64,000 bases of DNA from DASVVT01 sp036386415. Its GTDB lineage: Bacteria; Acidobacteriota; Blastocatellia; Pyrinomonadales; Pyrinomonadaceae. A model generated the notes under the pieces. That model worked only from the letters and a program-made list of their open reading frames with translations. It was not told the DNA's origin and did no database searches. The DNA is taken from positions 124,001 to 188,000 of the forward strand of contig DASVVT010000084.1 in NCBI GenBank assembly GCA_036386415.1. Reading direction: 5' to 3'. How positions within the stretch are numbered: the stretch's first letter is position 1; each line of letters begins with the position of its first letter. The position numbers were made by a program, and so were the translations under genes. Below are positions 25,541 through 35,041 of this stretch, one piece after another.

Positions 25541-27759
25541 TTACGACCGATGAGCATTTGAAGGAGGATCGCGCCAGCGCGGAAGAGTTGAAGGCGGTCG
25601 TCGCGGATGATACGGAAGAAGTATCCTCCGGTGGTATGAGCCGCTCCGTCGTGTGGCTTCAGGTGGTCGCTTTCCTGCTGGGGCTGGCGCTGCTGGTCTA
25701 CGTCATCAACCGCGTCGGATTGCAGCCCATCTTCGACGCGCTGGGTCGGATCGGCTTCGGCTTCTTCCTGCTCCTGGCTATCAGCGGCTCGCGCCACGTT
25801 CTGCGCACGCTCGCCATGAGCGTCGCCGTCGAGCCTGAGCACAGGCGCTTTAACTTCTTTCAAGCCTTCGCGGCGCGACTCGGCGGTGAGGCGATCAGTT
25901 TTCTCACCTTCACGGGGCCGCTTCTGGGTGAAGCGACGAAAGTGGCGCTCCTCAAGAAGCGCGTGCCGCTCGGCCACGGCGTTCCCGCTCTGGTCATAGA
26001 CAACCTGCTCTATAACCTGTCGGTCGTCTTCTTCATCCTTTCTGGCGCGTGCGTCATGCTCGCCTCCTATGACCTGCCGCTTCTGGTGCGCTACGTGTTG
26101 CTCGGTATTGCGGCGGTCGCGGCGCTGGGGCTTGCGGCGGTCGTGTTGGCCGAGCGGCGGCGCTTTATGGTTTTGACGTGGATGATCGACCGCCTGATTA
26201 ATCTCGGGCTGATGTCGAAGCGTTTGCGCGCGCGACGCGGCCAGGTTTTCGAGATCGAAGCGAGCGTCTACGATTTTTACAAGCACCGCCCAGGAGCCTT
26301 CTTCGCCATGCTCGGCTTCAACTTTTTTTCGCACGCGATGAGCGTGCTTGAAGTTATAGTCACATTGCGGATGCTCGGTTTCGACCCGCGCGTGCAGGCG
26401 GCCTATGTCATAGAGTCTTTAACCAAAGTCATCAACTTCGCGTTCGGCTTCATCCCGGCGACCATCGGCGTGTATGAGGGCGGCACGGAGCTCATCCTGC
26501 AAACCTTAGGGTTCGCCACCGCCACCGGCGTCACGCTGGCGCTCGTGCGCAAAGCGGGTATGGTATTCTGGACCGGCCTGGGGTTGGTCATACTCGTCTG
26601 GCGCACTTTGCCGAAGGCCACGCGCCGTCTCGCGGATGGGAGCCCGCGTCTACGAAAGCTTATGGACAGCCTAGTCTTCTCAAACATCGCGCACCGTCCC
26701 GCACGCACCGCCGTCAGCATCTTAGGAATCGCGGTCGGCGTCCTTCTGATCGTCTTCACGGTCGGGCTGGCGCACGGAGTCCTGCGCGAGCGCGGGCGTC
26801 GTGAATCGAATATCGGGGCGGAGATCATGGTGCGCGCTTCGGGCACATTCAGCATGAGCGGCTCGGAGCCTTTCATCCTGCCCACGGCGCGCGCCGATGA
26901 GTTGAAGAAAATCGAGGGCGTGCGCTTTGCCGTCCCCCTCGGCCAGAACCTCGTCAAGAGCGATAGGGGCATCGGCACGCGCCTGGTGGACGGCATTCCC
27001 TTTGACGAATACTCCGCGATGACGGGTTTGCGGATCAAAGAAGGCAGAAAGCCGGTTGCCAATGATGAAGCAATTGTCGATACCATCTGGCAAAACGACA
27101 GGCAGGCGTCCGTGGGCTCGACCGTGGAGCTTTACGAACGCCCGTTTCACATCGTCGGCATCTACGAGCCGCCGGGCGGCGCGCGCATCAAGATTCCACT
27201 CGCGGCCATGCAGGAGCAACTGGGCGGTGAAGGACGTTGCACAGCCGTGTTGATAGGCTGCGCTGATCCGACCAAACAGGAAGAGGTCGCCGCGCGCATA
27301 CGCGAGCGATTCCCCGAAGATCAGATCATCTTCACGCGCGACCTGCCGGAGCTTTACGCCTCCGGCGTGCCTGCGCTCAACGTCTTCATCAACGTCGTCG
27401 TCGCCATCGCCGCAGCCATCAGCATGCTCGTCATCCTGCTCGCCATGTACACGACCGTCACAGAGCGCACCCGCCAGATCGGCATTCTCAAGGCGCTTGG
27501 CATGTCGAATACGTCTATCGCATGGGTGATCGAACAGGAGGCGATTCTCGTCAGCGTCCTCGGCGTAATCGTCGGCGTGCTGCTGACCCTGGCCGTTCGC
27601 TACGCCGTCATGCGCTCGACCACGCTCAACATAGAGATCGAGCCGCGCTGGATCGGCGTGGCGCTTCTCATAGGGCTCCTGGGTGGCACAGTCGGCGCGC
27701 TCTACCCGGCGATCCGCGCGGCACGCCAGGACGCCGTCGATGCGTTAAGCTACGAGTAA
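25537..27759 (+). CDS. Fusion of YbhN/LPG-synthase membrane domain with MacB/FtsX permease
   Basis: The 740-residue protein starts at TTG 25537, overlapping the upstream stop as TTGA. Residues 40-360 form a lysylphosphatidylglycerol-synthase-type membrane region (YbhN/AglD2 family): VVWLQVVAFLLGLALLVYVI, LGGEAISFLTFTGPLLGEATKVALL, VIESLTKVINFAFGFIPATIGVYEGG. After a short linker (TRRLADGSPRLRK) a MacB/FtsX-type ABC permease follows. It has an N-terminal TM (SILGIAVGVLLIVFTVGLAHG), a periplasmic MacB core (430-610) and three TMs with the ERTRQIGILKALGMSNTSI coupling motif and GTVGALYPAIRAARQDAVDAL end. No ABC ATPase is nearby. The frame is uninterrupted, so this is a real fusion in this sequence. 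Confidence 0.88.
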   Translation: MITTDEHLKEDRASAEELKAVVADDTEEVSSGGMSRSVVWLQVVAFLLGLALLVYVINRVGLQPIFDALGRIGFGFFLLLAISGSRHVLRTLAMSVAVEPEHRRFNFFQAFAARLGGEAISFLTFTGPLLGEATKVALLKKRVPLGHGVPALVIDNLLYNLSVVFFILSGACVMLASYDLPLLVRYVLLGIAAVAALGLAAVVLAERRRFMVLTWMIDRLINLGLMSKRLRARRGQVFEIEASVYDFYKHRPGAFFAMLGFNFFSHAMSVLEVIVTLRMLGFDPRVQAAYVIESLTKVINFAFGFIPATIGVYEGGTELILQTLGFATATGVTLALVRKAGMVFWTGLGLVILVWRTLPKATRRLADGSPRLRKLMDSLVFSNIAHRPARTAVSILGIAVGVLLIVFTVGLAHGVLRERGRRESNIGAEIMVRASGTFSMSGSEPFILPTARADELKKIEGVRFAVPLGQNLVKSDRGIGTRLVDGIPFDEYSAMTGLRIKEGRKPVANDEAIVDTIWQNDRQASVGSTVELYERPFHIVGIYEPPGGARIKIPLAAMQEQLGGEGRCTAVLIGCADPTKQEEVAARIRERFPEDQIIFTRDLPELYASGVPALNVFINVVVAIAAAISMLVILLAMYTTVTERTRQIGILKALGMSNTSIAWVIEQEAILVSVLGVIVGVLLTLAVRYAVMRSTTLNIEIEPRWIGVALLIGLLGGTVGALYPAIRAARQDAVDALSYE

Positions 27760-27875
27760 GACGGAGATGAGAGTCCAGGCAAGAGAGCAGTGCTCGCAAT
27801 CAAAAACTTCTTTAGTAAAATATTCGCAAAGTTACAGCACTTGGGTTTGTTAAGTGCATAATACACCAGAGTAAT

Positions 27876-29705
27876 ATGCGGCGATATATGCGCATCTCCC
27901 TTGGCCTGCAAGCTGCCCTACTCGCGTCCATCGCCGTCATGTTCCTGTCGCTCTACCCGCAATTGCATTTATGGTACGTGCGCGGCGCTGAGTGGAACGG
28001 CACGTATGCCCTGTTTGACACGGACGAGGTGGCCTACTCGGCCTACCTGAATGCGTTGATCGACGGACGCCCGCGCCGCAATGATCCGTACACGGGACGC
28101 GACGAGCGCGAGGATGCGCCGCAGCCGGAATCGCTCTTTTCGATCCAGTTCGCCCCACCCTTTGCGCTCGCCCTTGTGGCGAGAGTGCTGGGGCTCTCGG
28201 CCTCCATAATCTTCATGCTCCTGGGCTGCTTGACGGCGCTCGTCTCCTCTCTCGCGATCTTCCGGCTGGTTCGGATTGTGACGAATGATGAGCGACTGGC
28301 AGCCACGGCCATTCTCTTTGTGCTCTGCCTGGGGACGCTCGCCACAGGCCAGGGCGCGTTGCGCGAGTTGCGCGGGGTGCAGGCCGCTTATCACTATCTT
28401 CCCTTCCTGCGTCGCTACATACCGGCCTTCATCTTTCCCTTCTACTTCGCTTTCTGCTCGCTCGTCTGGCGCATGCTGACCGTCGAGGATAAACGTCGGG
28501 CTTTGCGCAGCGCCGTCCTGGCCGGCGTCACCTTCGCGCTCCTCGTCTACTCCTATTTCTACCTGTGGACGGCTGCTGCCGCCTGGCTCTTTTGTCTGGC
28601 GCTGCTGTGGCTGACGGTACGCCCCGAAGGTCATGGTCGGGCGCTCAAATTGTTCGGCGTCATGGGCGCGCTGATGGTAGCCGCGCTCCTTCCCTATTTA
28701 GCCATGATCTCGAATCGCGCCGAGACGATGGAGGCTGTGCAGGCTCTGACGTTCTCACACGCGCCCGATCTGCTTCGCGTCCCGGAGTTGATCTCAGCCG
28801 TCGTGCTCATGGCGCTCGCTTTCAGCGCGCATCAGGGCAGGATCAGGTGGAAGGACTCAGCCGTCATCTTCACAGCATCTTTCGCGCTCGTCCCCATCGT
28901 CGTCTTCAATCAACAGGTCATCACAGGACGCTCTTTGCAGCCCATACACTACGAACAGTTCATCGCCAACTACGTCTCGCTGGTGGCAGTCGTTCTGGCG
29001 GCGGCGCTTCTCTGGCGCGCGTGGGGGGCGCGAGACGAGCGTAGGATTCCGACGAAAGCTCTGGTCATAGTAGCGCTGGCCGCATTCGGATGGGGGATGG
29101 CCGAGACGCGAGTGGCGGTCAGAATCTTCAAGCCGTTCAACTTGATTCGCAATGATGCGATGGCGGTCGCGCTGCGGCTTGACGAACTGGCTGTCGATCC
29201 GGTAGGTGCGAGCCGGAATGAGGCGCACCCCGTAGTCCTCTTCACGGATGTCCTACCGGCTGATGATCTACCGACCATCACGCCGCAAGCCGTGCTCTGG
29301 GCGCGCCACATGCACGTCTTTTCGGGCGTCACGCTCAGTGAGAACAAAGAGCGCTTCTATCAATATCTCTATTACACGGGTGTGACGGAGCAGATACTGA
29401 GAGGCGCGCTCGCCAACAGAGATTTTTATTACATCCTTCCGCTCTTCGGCTGGGAGCGCGCCAACGCTAACCTGACCGTCAACTGGAAGCCGATCACGCA
29501 GGAGGAGATATTTAAAGAGCTAAGCGAGTATGGGGCCTACGTCCGTTCCTTCGACCGAGAGCGGGCATCGCAGCCGACCCTCTCCTATCTCGTCACATCC
29601 CACAGGCTTCACACAGACCTCTCGAACCTTGATCGCTGGTACGAGCGCGACCAGGGCGAGCGCATCGGCGCTCACACGCTCTATCGCGTGAAGCTTCGGG
29701 AATAA
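27876..29705 (+). CDS. GT-C-like polytopic membrane protein
   Basis: The 609-residue protein has about ten hydrophobic segments in the first 420 residues and a C-terminal soluble domain. After the first helix an acidic loop reads LFDTDEVAYSAYLNALIDGRPRRNDPYTG, in the place where GT-C glycosyltransferases carry their catalytic acidic motif. Later helices include FAPPFALALVARVLG and YIPAFIFPFYFAFCSLVW. I infer a lipid-linked sugar transferase or similar but cannot name the substrate. It follows the fusion-permease gene by 116 bases in the same direction, with an AT-rich promoter-like stretch between (27810-27870), so it may be transcribed separately. Confidence 0.62.
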   Translation: MRRYMRISLGLQAALLASIAVMFLSLYPQLHLWYVRGAEWNGTYALFDTDEVAYSAYLNALIDGRPRRNDPYTGRDEREDAPQPESLFSIQFAPPFALALVARVLGLSASIIFMLLGCLTALVSSLAIFRLVRIVTNDERLAATAILFVLCLGTLATGQGALRELRGVQAAYHYLPFLRRYIPAFIFPFYFAFCSLVWRMLTVEDKRRALRSAVLAGVTFALLVYSYFYLWTAAAAWLFCLALLWLTVRPEGHGRALKLFGVMGALMVAALLPYLAMISNRAETMEAVQALTFSHAPDLLRVPELISAVVLMALAFSAHQGRIRWKDSAVIFTASFALVPIVVFNQQVITGRSLQPIHYEQFIANYVSLVAVVLAAALLWRAWGARDERRIPTKALVIVALAAFGWGMAETRVAVRIFKPFNLIRNDAMAVALRLDELAVDPVGASRNEAHPVVLFTDVLPADDLPTITPQAVLWARHMHVFSGVTLSENKERFYQYLYYTGVTEQILRGALANRDFYYILPLFGWERANANLTVNWKPITQEEIFKELSEYGAYVRSFDRERASQPTLSYLVTSHRLHTDLSNLDRWYERDQGERIGAHTLYRVKLRE

Positions 29706-29706
29706 A

Positions 29707-29840
29707 AGAGGGCGAGCGGACGATCCACGAAGTAACACGAAACCACACGAAAGAGCCCCTCTGTTCCTCTCATTTCGTGTTGATTCGTGTCGTTTCGTGG
29801 ATCGTTTCCCCGTCCTCTTTTCTATTGCAACCTGGTATTA
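29707..29840. repeat. Family G repeat element (G2)
   Basis: CGATCCACGAAGTAACACGA-type repeats and inverse GTTTCGTGGATCG form the palindrome. CTCTTTT and AACCTGGTATTA follow, shared with G1. It fills the gap between convergent genes; its end overlaps the TAA of the M24 peptidase gene (29840-29838). Confidence 0.85.
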
Positions 29841-31733
29841 GTGTCTGTGTGCCTTTGCGGTGAAATCTCTCGTCTTTGCGAAGAGACTCTTCATCGCAAC
29901 TTGATTAAAGAGATTCCGGTCTAACCGACTGATGCGTACCTCGCGCGGGGCGCGCGCCATGAAGGCTTCTATGTCTGCGATGGAGCGCGGCAGAGCCGCT
30001 GACAGCCAGCGATGGCCGTCAGCGGTCACGAGCATGTCATCCTCTATGCGCACCCCTATGTTCTTGTACTTCTCGAAGGCGGGGCGGACGGCTGCGATGA
30101 ACTTCTCGCTTTCGGGAGTCTTCGGCAGGTGATCCAGGGCGTCCCCGCGTATGTAGATGCCGGGCTCGTTCGTAAAGATCATGCCGGGCTCGAACTTCGT
30201 CTCCTTCGCGCCGACATCGTGGACGTTCATGCCGAGCCAGTGCGAGGTGCCGTGCATGAACCAGAGGCGATATTGATCGGAGTTGCGATCCGTGATCAAT
30301 CCGAGTCGGAGCAGCCCGTCCTTAATCACATTCAGCGCCGCCGCGTGGACTTCCGGGATGGAAGAGCCGGGGCGTGTCGCCTGCGCTGCGGCTTCCTGCG
30401 CTGCATAGACGATGTTGTAGATTTCGGCCTGCTCGGGCGTGAACTTGCCGCTCACTGGAAAGGTGCGCGTGATGTCTGCCGTGTAGTGCTCATACTCCGC
30501 GCCGACATCCATCAACATCAGATCATTCTTGTCGATGCGCCCCTGCGATTCGATGTAGTGCAGCGTGGTCGCATTAGGCCCGCAGCCGACGATGTTCGGA
30601 TAGCCCCAATGATCCGCGTTGCGGCGCTTGAATGTATAGAGGACTTCGGCGTCCAGCTCATATTCCCAGTTGAGGCGGCTGGCGACGGCCTGCGCGCGCT
30701 GGTGAGCCTCTATAGAGATGTCTATGGCATGCTGCAAGAGTTTTAGCTCGAGGGGCGATTTGCGCAGCCGCATCTCCGTGAAGATCGGCGTCGCGTCCTG
30801 CACCACGAAGCCCGTCGCGGCGCTAGCCCACTGCGCGGCGACTCTCTGTTCCTGCTTGTACTCGCGACTCTCTTCCTCCTTCGCCTTCAAGAGAAAGAGG
30901 TCTGCTTTGCCCGCGCTGATCGCGGCGAAGAGCGTCTCGTAGCCGGTCGGCGCGGCTGATCCGGCGGTGCTGACATTCGGCTGCGTCGTCAGTGGTGTGC
31001 CCGGCTGAGAAGCTGGCTGGGAGACAGTCCTGTTTTCCGTGACGATATTCACGGGACTCTGCCCAGTCACAGGCTGCGCGGGCATGGCGGCACTGGCTGA
31101 CGCAACCGTCACACTCTCCGCCATCGGAACGGGCGGCGTGACGGGCTGCACGCTGGCTGTGACATTCGGTGAGAGGAATATGGACCCGGCTTTCGGTTGA
31201 TAAACCTTGCGCGCACGCACAGAGCGCATGAACGGCTCGAACTCCGTGTTCTCCCAGACTTCTTTGATGCCTGAGCGGGCGCGCGCCTCTTCGGGGCTGT
31301 ACATGTGTCCCGTCCAGGTTTCAGCCGCCGGATCGCGCCGTGGCAAGAAGAGTATTTCGGGAAGCTGCGGGTTGCCGGGCATGAGCACGAGCGTCGCGCC
31401 CTTCTGCTTCAGGTTGGTCAGGTAGTAAAGATTGTTCTCCTGCCGGTAGGCATAATCAACGTCGTTCGTATAGACGCGCGGCTCCGTGCTGAAAAGCACG
31501 ATCATACCTCTCGCTCCGATCTTCTCCGCGACTCGTGCGCGTCGTGCTGCAAGCTCCGCGAGGCGCGCCGTATCGTCTATGACCGGAGCTGGCGGCGCGA
31601 CCCTTATCACGGGCGCAGAACGCTTATCCGTCGCACTCGCCTCGCGTGCGCCCACAGGAAAGATGGCGACGCCGAGTAGAAGGGACGCGAGCGCAGCCGT
31701 GGCAGCAGTTTTGCGAAACATCTGGTCTCTCAT
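29838..31733 (-). CDS. Secreted Xaa-Pro aminopeptidase-like M24 metallopeptidase
   Basis: About 631 residues from ATG 31733, ten bases behind AGGAGAAAG; a TTG at 31739 is possible. The signal peptide is TAALASLLLGVAIFPVGA. An aminopeptidase-P N-domain (RGMIVLFSTEPRVYTNDVDYAYRQENNLYYLT) is followed by a Thr/Pro/Ser/Val-rich insertion (about 200-270). The creatinase fold then shows its metal ligands: LMDVGAEYEHYTADITRTFPVSG (two Asp), MHGTSHWLGMNVHDVG (His), FTNEPGIYI (Glu) and VRIEDDMLV (Glu). It releases N-terminal residues next to proline. The last residues (FAKTRDFTAKAHRH) are encoded by family C/D-like repeat CGCAAAGAC...CCGCAAAGGCACACAG, so a repeat element seems to have extended the reading frame. 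Confidence 0.9.
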   Translation of the reverse strand: MRDQMFRKTAATAALASLLLGVAIFPVGAREASATDKRSAPVIRVAPPAPVIDDTARLAELAARRARVAEKIGARGMIVLFSTEPRVYTNDVDYAYRQENNLYYLTNLKQKGATLVLMPGNPQLPEILFLPRRDPAAETWTGHMYSPEEARARSGIKEVWENTEFEPFMRSVRARKVYQPKAGSIFLSPNVTASVQPVTPPVPMAESVTVASASAAMPAQPVTGQSPVNIVTENRTVSQPASQPGTPLTTQPNVSTAGSAAPTGYETLFAAISAGKADLFLLKAKEEESREYKQEQRVAAQWASAATGFVVQDATPIFTEMRLRKSPLELKLLQHAIDISIEAHQRAQAVASRLNWEYELDAEVLYTFKRRNADHWGYPNIVGCGPNATTLHYIESQGRIDKNDLMLMDVGAEYEHYTADITRTFPVSGKFTPEQAEIYNIVYAAQEAAAQATRPGSSIPEVHAAALNVIKDGLLRLGLITDRNSDQYRLWFMHGTSHWLGMNVHDVGAKETKFEPGMIFTNEPGIYIRGDALDHLPKTPESEKFIAAVRPAFEKYKNIGVRIEDDMLVTADGHRWLSAALPRSIADIEAFMARAPREVRISRLDRNLFNQVAMKSLFAKTRDFTAKAHRH

Positions 31734-31740
31734 TATCAAG

Positions 31741-32110
31741 CTTTCTCCTGTTAGTCACTGCGCGAGCAGTAATCGCCAGTGCAGCCGTGTTAATTCTCTT
31801 CGGGTTCTCCGCGTTTCAAAGATATTGCGCCTTCGGGCGGTCGATTCGCAAGTCCGCATCGCCTTCAAACCGTTCGACGCCTGTTCCCTGGGCGAGTATC
31901 TTCAGACTCGCCTGAATCTGCGCCACACAGGATTGAGAGTAGTGACCTTGTTTCAACTCTTCTCTCTGTGCAATCTCTGTGTTCTCTGTGTCTCTGTGGT
32001 GAATTAACTGAAAAAACACTCACCACAGAGACACAGAGGACGCAGAGGCGGCACAGAGTATAAATCAAAGCAGGACACTACCGGATTGAGCAACATGGGG
32101 CATCAGGCGT
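31741..32110. repeat. Intergenic region with family D repeat hairpin (D2)
   Basis: The first 215 bases, divergent promoter space for the M24 and UPF0182 genes, hold no gene I can support. The hairpin spans 31963-32058: CTCTGTGCAATCTCTGTGTT left arm, CACCACAGAGACACAGAGGA right arm, and a GGTGAATTAACTG...CACTCACC loop shared with D1. It lies about 50 bases 5' of the UPF0182 start. Confidence 0.8.
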
Positions 32111-34987
32111 ATGCTAACGGGCATGAGCAGACCTATGCCACTGGCCGACGACGATGAAGTGATAGATATTACCCCGCCGCCTACGCGTCGTCGCTGGCGA
32201 CGCTGGGTGATCCTGGCTGTGGTTGTTCTTCTCTTCGTGCTCTCGCAAACGCTCTCGATCTACATCGAAGCCCTGTGGTTCGGCTCGCTCGGCTATGCAC
32301 AGGTCTACTGGTACACGTTTCGTCTGAAGCTCCTGCTCTTCCTTGTCTTCGCGTTCCTGACTTTCGCCATCCTGCGCGGGGTCTTCTGGCTTTTCGAGCG
32401 CTTGCTCTCCGCGACGACGCTCGAACGCCGCTTGATCGTCGTCAATAATCAGTCGGTCGCGATCAACCCTAAGTCCCTCCTGCGCCCGGTCGCGTGGGTG
32501 GTCTCGGCTCTCTTCGCGCTCGTTTACGGGCTTGGCATGAGCCAGAGCTGGCAGACGTTTGCGCTCTACCTCAATCAGACAGGGACGACCGAGAGCGATC
32601 CCATCTTTCAAAAGCCGCTCGGCTTTTATCTCTTCACCCTGCCCGCACACCAGTTGCTGAGCTGGTGGCTCACTGTGCTCGCCTTCGTCATTCTCTGCGG
32701 CGCGGTTCTGTACCTGCTGCTGACATTTCCGCAAAAGGTCAGGTCAGGAGCGGCAGCGGCAGCGGCCAACGCCACTGCACGCCGGACGGGCTACGCCATC
32801 GTGTCCTCTGCCCTCGCAGGTTTCCTGCTGATGCTCGCGTGGCGCACCTACCTGTCTCGCTACCCATACCTCTGGGAAGATCATCAGACGTTCTCCGGCG
32901 TTACCTACACGGAGGCCAACTACCTGTTGCCGGGGCTGACTATCGTCGCCGTCGCGCTGGTTGTCGCGGCGCTCTGTTGTCTGCTCAACGCTTTCACAGA
33001 GCGCCGTCTGCGGCTGCTCCTGTTGGCGCTCGCGCTGCCCATCGTCGTCTACATTGCGGCGGGCATCCTGATTCCCTCTTACGTCCAGAGCTTCATCGTC
33101 AAGCCGAACGAGCTGGGGCGCGAAACGCCCTACATCGAACACAACCTCTCTGCGACGCGTAGAGCTTACGGCATCGACCATATAGAGCAACGCGATTTCG
33201 AGGCGGAGACTTCCACCGCCAACTTCGATCTTGAGGGCAACCGCGCGACGCTCGACAACATACGCCTCTGGGACTGGCGCGCACTTCAGGACACGCTCCG
33301 CCAGATTCAGGAGATTCGCACCTACTATGATTTCCCGGATGTGGACGTGGATCGCTACTCACTGAACGGGCAGCCGCGCCAGGTGATGCTGGCCGCGCGC
33401 GAGATAGACGCGGGCAAGCTGCCTGAATCTTCGCGCAACTGGATCAACGAGCGGCTCATCTACACGCACGGCTACGGCGTCACGATGAACACGGCCAACG
33501 AATTCACGCCCGAAGGCATGCCCCGCTTCGTGCTCTCGAATATGCCCATCGAATCGAGCGTCGCTGATATTAAGGTGACGCGCCCGGAAATCTATTTCGG
33601 GCAGAAGACAGACACAGACGTGTACGTCAACACCAGGCAGAAGGAGTTTAACTACCCGCAGGGCGAGGCCAACAACTACACGACCTACGAGGGCACGGGC
33701 GGCATTCCTATCGGCAGCCAGTTGCGCCGTCTCCTGCTCGCCTGGACGCTTGACGATCTCTCGAAGCTCCCCTTCTCTGACGATGTCACGCCGGAGAGCC
33801 GCGTCCTCATGCGCCGCAACATCACCGAGCGCGTACAGACCCTCGCGCCCTTTCTCATCTACGATGGTGATCCATACATCGTCGTCGCACAGGATGGCCG
33901 TCTCTTCTGGATGATAGATGCTTTCACGGAGTCGCAGAGCTTTCCTTACTCGCGCCACTACAAGGCCGGAGACCAGTACGTCAATTACATACGCAACAGC
34001 GTCAAGGTGACGATTGACGCCTACAACGGCGACGTGCGCTTCTACGTCTTCGATCCCCAGGACCCTTTGATCAACACGTACCGCGCCACCTACCCCGCGC
34101 TCTTCCGTGATGCGTCTGAGATGCCCGCAGACCTGCGCGCTCATGTGCGCTACCCTGAAACCCTCATCAAGACGCAGGGCGATGTCTACGGCCTCTATCA
34201 CACGCAGAACACCAAGGTCTTCTTCCAGCGCGAAGACGTGTGGAGCATGGCGAGCCAGATCAGCTCCGGCGCAAACAAACAGCAGAAGGCCGAGCCCCTC
34301 GACCCTTACTTCGTCCTCATGCAGTTGCCGGGCGAGCAGACCGCCAACGAGTTCGTAGAGATACTGCCGTTTACGCCCGCCAACCGCAACAACATGATCG
34401 GCTGGATGGCTGGCCGCAGCGACGGCGCGGCCTACGGGTCACTCCTCGTCTACAACTTCCCGAAATCCCGTCTCGTTGACGGCCCCCTTCAGGTCGAGGC
34501 GCGTCTGGATCAAAACCCACAGCTCTCAAGTATGTTCTCGCTCTGGAATCAGCAGGGCTCGCGCGTCAGGCGCGGCAACCTGCTCGTCATCCCGATAGGC
34601 CGTTCGCTCCTCTACGTCGAGCCCGTCTACCTGCAAGCCGAGCGTAGTCCCATGCCCGAGCTGCGCCTTGTCGTCCTCGCCACACAGGAACGGTTAGGCT
34701 TCGGCGCAAACTTCCAGGAGGCCATGTCCAGCCTCTTCGGCGAAGCGGCCAAACAGAAGGAGCAGGCCAGGAGTGAACAGAGCAAACCGCAAGCTTCAGA
34801 AGGCGGGGAGACTGCGCCGCAAACAGCGCAGCCTCAGAACGCGCAGCAGCTCATCAAACAGGCGACCGAAGAGTTTGACGAATACCAGCGGCTGACGAGA
34901 GAAGGCAAGTTCGGCGAAGCGGGACAAAAACTGGAATCGCTCAAACGCACGATGGAAGAGTTGAAGAAAGTAAGCAGTAAGCAGTAA
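32111..34987 (+). CDS. UPF0182 family large membrane protein
   Basis: The 958-residue protein has seven hydrophobic segments in the first 330 residues (VILAVVVLLFVLSQTLSIYIEALWFGSLGYAQVYWYTF, IVSSALAGFLLMLAWRTYLSRY, LLLLALALPIVVYIAAGIL). A large extracytoplasmic domain carries family blocks: PNELGRETPYIEHNLSATRRAYG, NIRLWDWRALQDTLRQIQEIRTYYDFPDVDVDRY, TPEGMPRFVLSNMP, RNSVKVTIDAYNGDVRFYVFD, and VEPVYLQAE. The C-terminal tail is Gln/Glu/Lys-rich and helical (FDEYQRLTREGKFGEAGQKLESLKRTMEEL). The function of the family is unknown. The final KVSSKQ and TAA are encoded by the first units of hairpin A5. Confidence 0.95.
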   Translation: MLTGMSRPMPLADDDEVIDITPPPTRRRWRRWVILAVVVLLFVLSQTLSIYIEALWFGSLGYAQVYWYTFRLKLLLFLVFAFLTFAILRGVFWLFERLLSATTLERRLIVVNNQSVAINPKSLLRPVAWVVSALFALVYGLGMSQSWQTFALYLNQTGTTESDPIFQKPLGFYLFTLPAHQLLSWWLTVLAFVILCGAVLYLLLTFPQKVRSGAAAAAANATARRTGYAIVSSALAGFLLMLAWRTYLSRYPYLWEDHQTFSGVTYTEANYLLPGLTIVAVALVVAALCCLLNAFTERRLRLLLLALALPIVVYIAAGILIPSYVQSFIVKPNELGRETPYIEHNLSATRRAYGIDHIEQRDFEAETSTANFDLEGNRATLDNIRLWDWRALQDTLRQIQEIRTYYDFPDVDVDRYSLNGQPRQVMLAAREIDAGKLPESSRNWINERLIYTHGYGVTMNTANEFTPEGMPRFVLSNMPIESSVADIKVTRPEIYFGQKTDTDVYVNTRQKEFNYPQGEANNYTTYEGTGGIPIGSQLRRLLLAWTLDDLSKLPFSDDVTPESRVLMRRNITERVQTLAPFLIYDGDPYIVVAQDGRLFWMIDAFTESQSFPYSRHYKAGDQYVNYIRNSVKVTIDAYNGDVRFYVFDPQDPLINTYRATYPALFRDASEMPADLRAHVRYPETLIKTQGDVYGLYHTQNTKVFFQREDVWSMASQISSGANKQQKAEPLDPYFVLMQLPGEQTANEFVEILPFTPANRNNMIGWMAGRSDGAAYGSLLVYNFPKSRLVDGPLQVEARLDQNPQLSSMFSLWNQQGSRVRRGNLLVIPIGRSLLYVEPVYLQAERSPMPELRLVVLATQERLGFGANFQEAMSSLFGEAAKQKEQARSEQSKPQASEGGETAPQTAQPQNAQQLIKQATEEFDEYQRLTREGKFGEAGQKLESLKRTMEELKKVSSKQ

Positions 34988-35036
34988 GCAGTTTGCTTTC
35001 TTTTACTGCTCACTGCTTACTGCTCACTGCTCACTT
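34969..35036. repeat. Family A variant hairpin overlapping a stop codon (A5)
   Basis: AGTAAGCAGTAAGCAGTAAG (34969-34992) pairs with CTGCTCACTGCTTACTGCTC (35002-35036) around TTTGCTTTCTTTT. The unit is AGTAAGC instead of AGTAGAC, but the loop matches family A. The left arm encodes the C-terminus and stop of the UPF0182 gene. The right arm ends five bases before the next start. Confidence 0.85.
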
Positions 35037-35041
35037 ATCTT

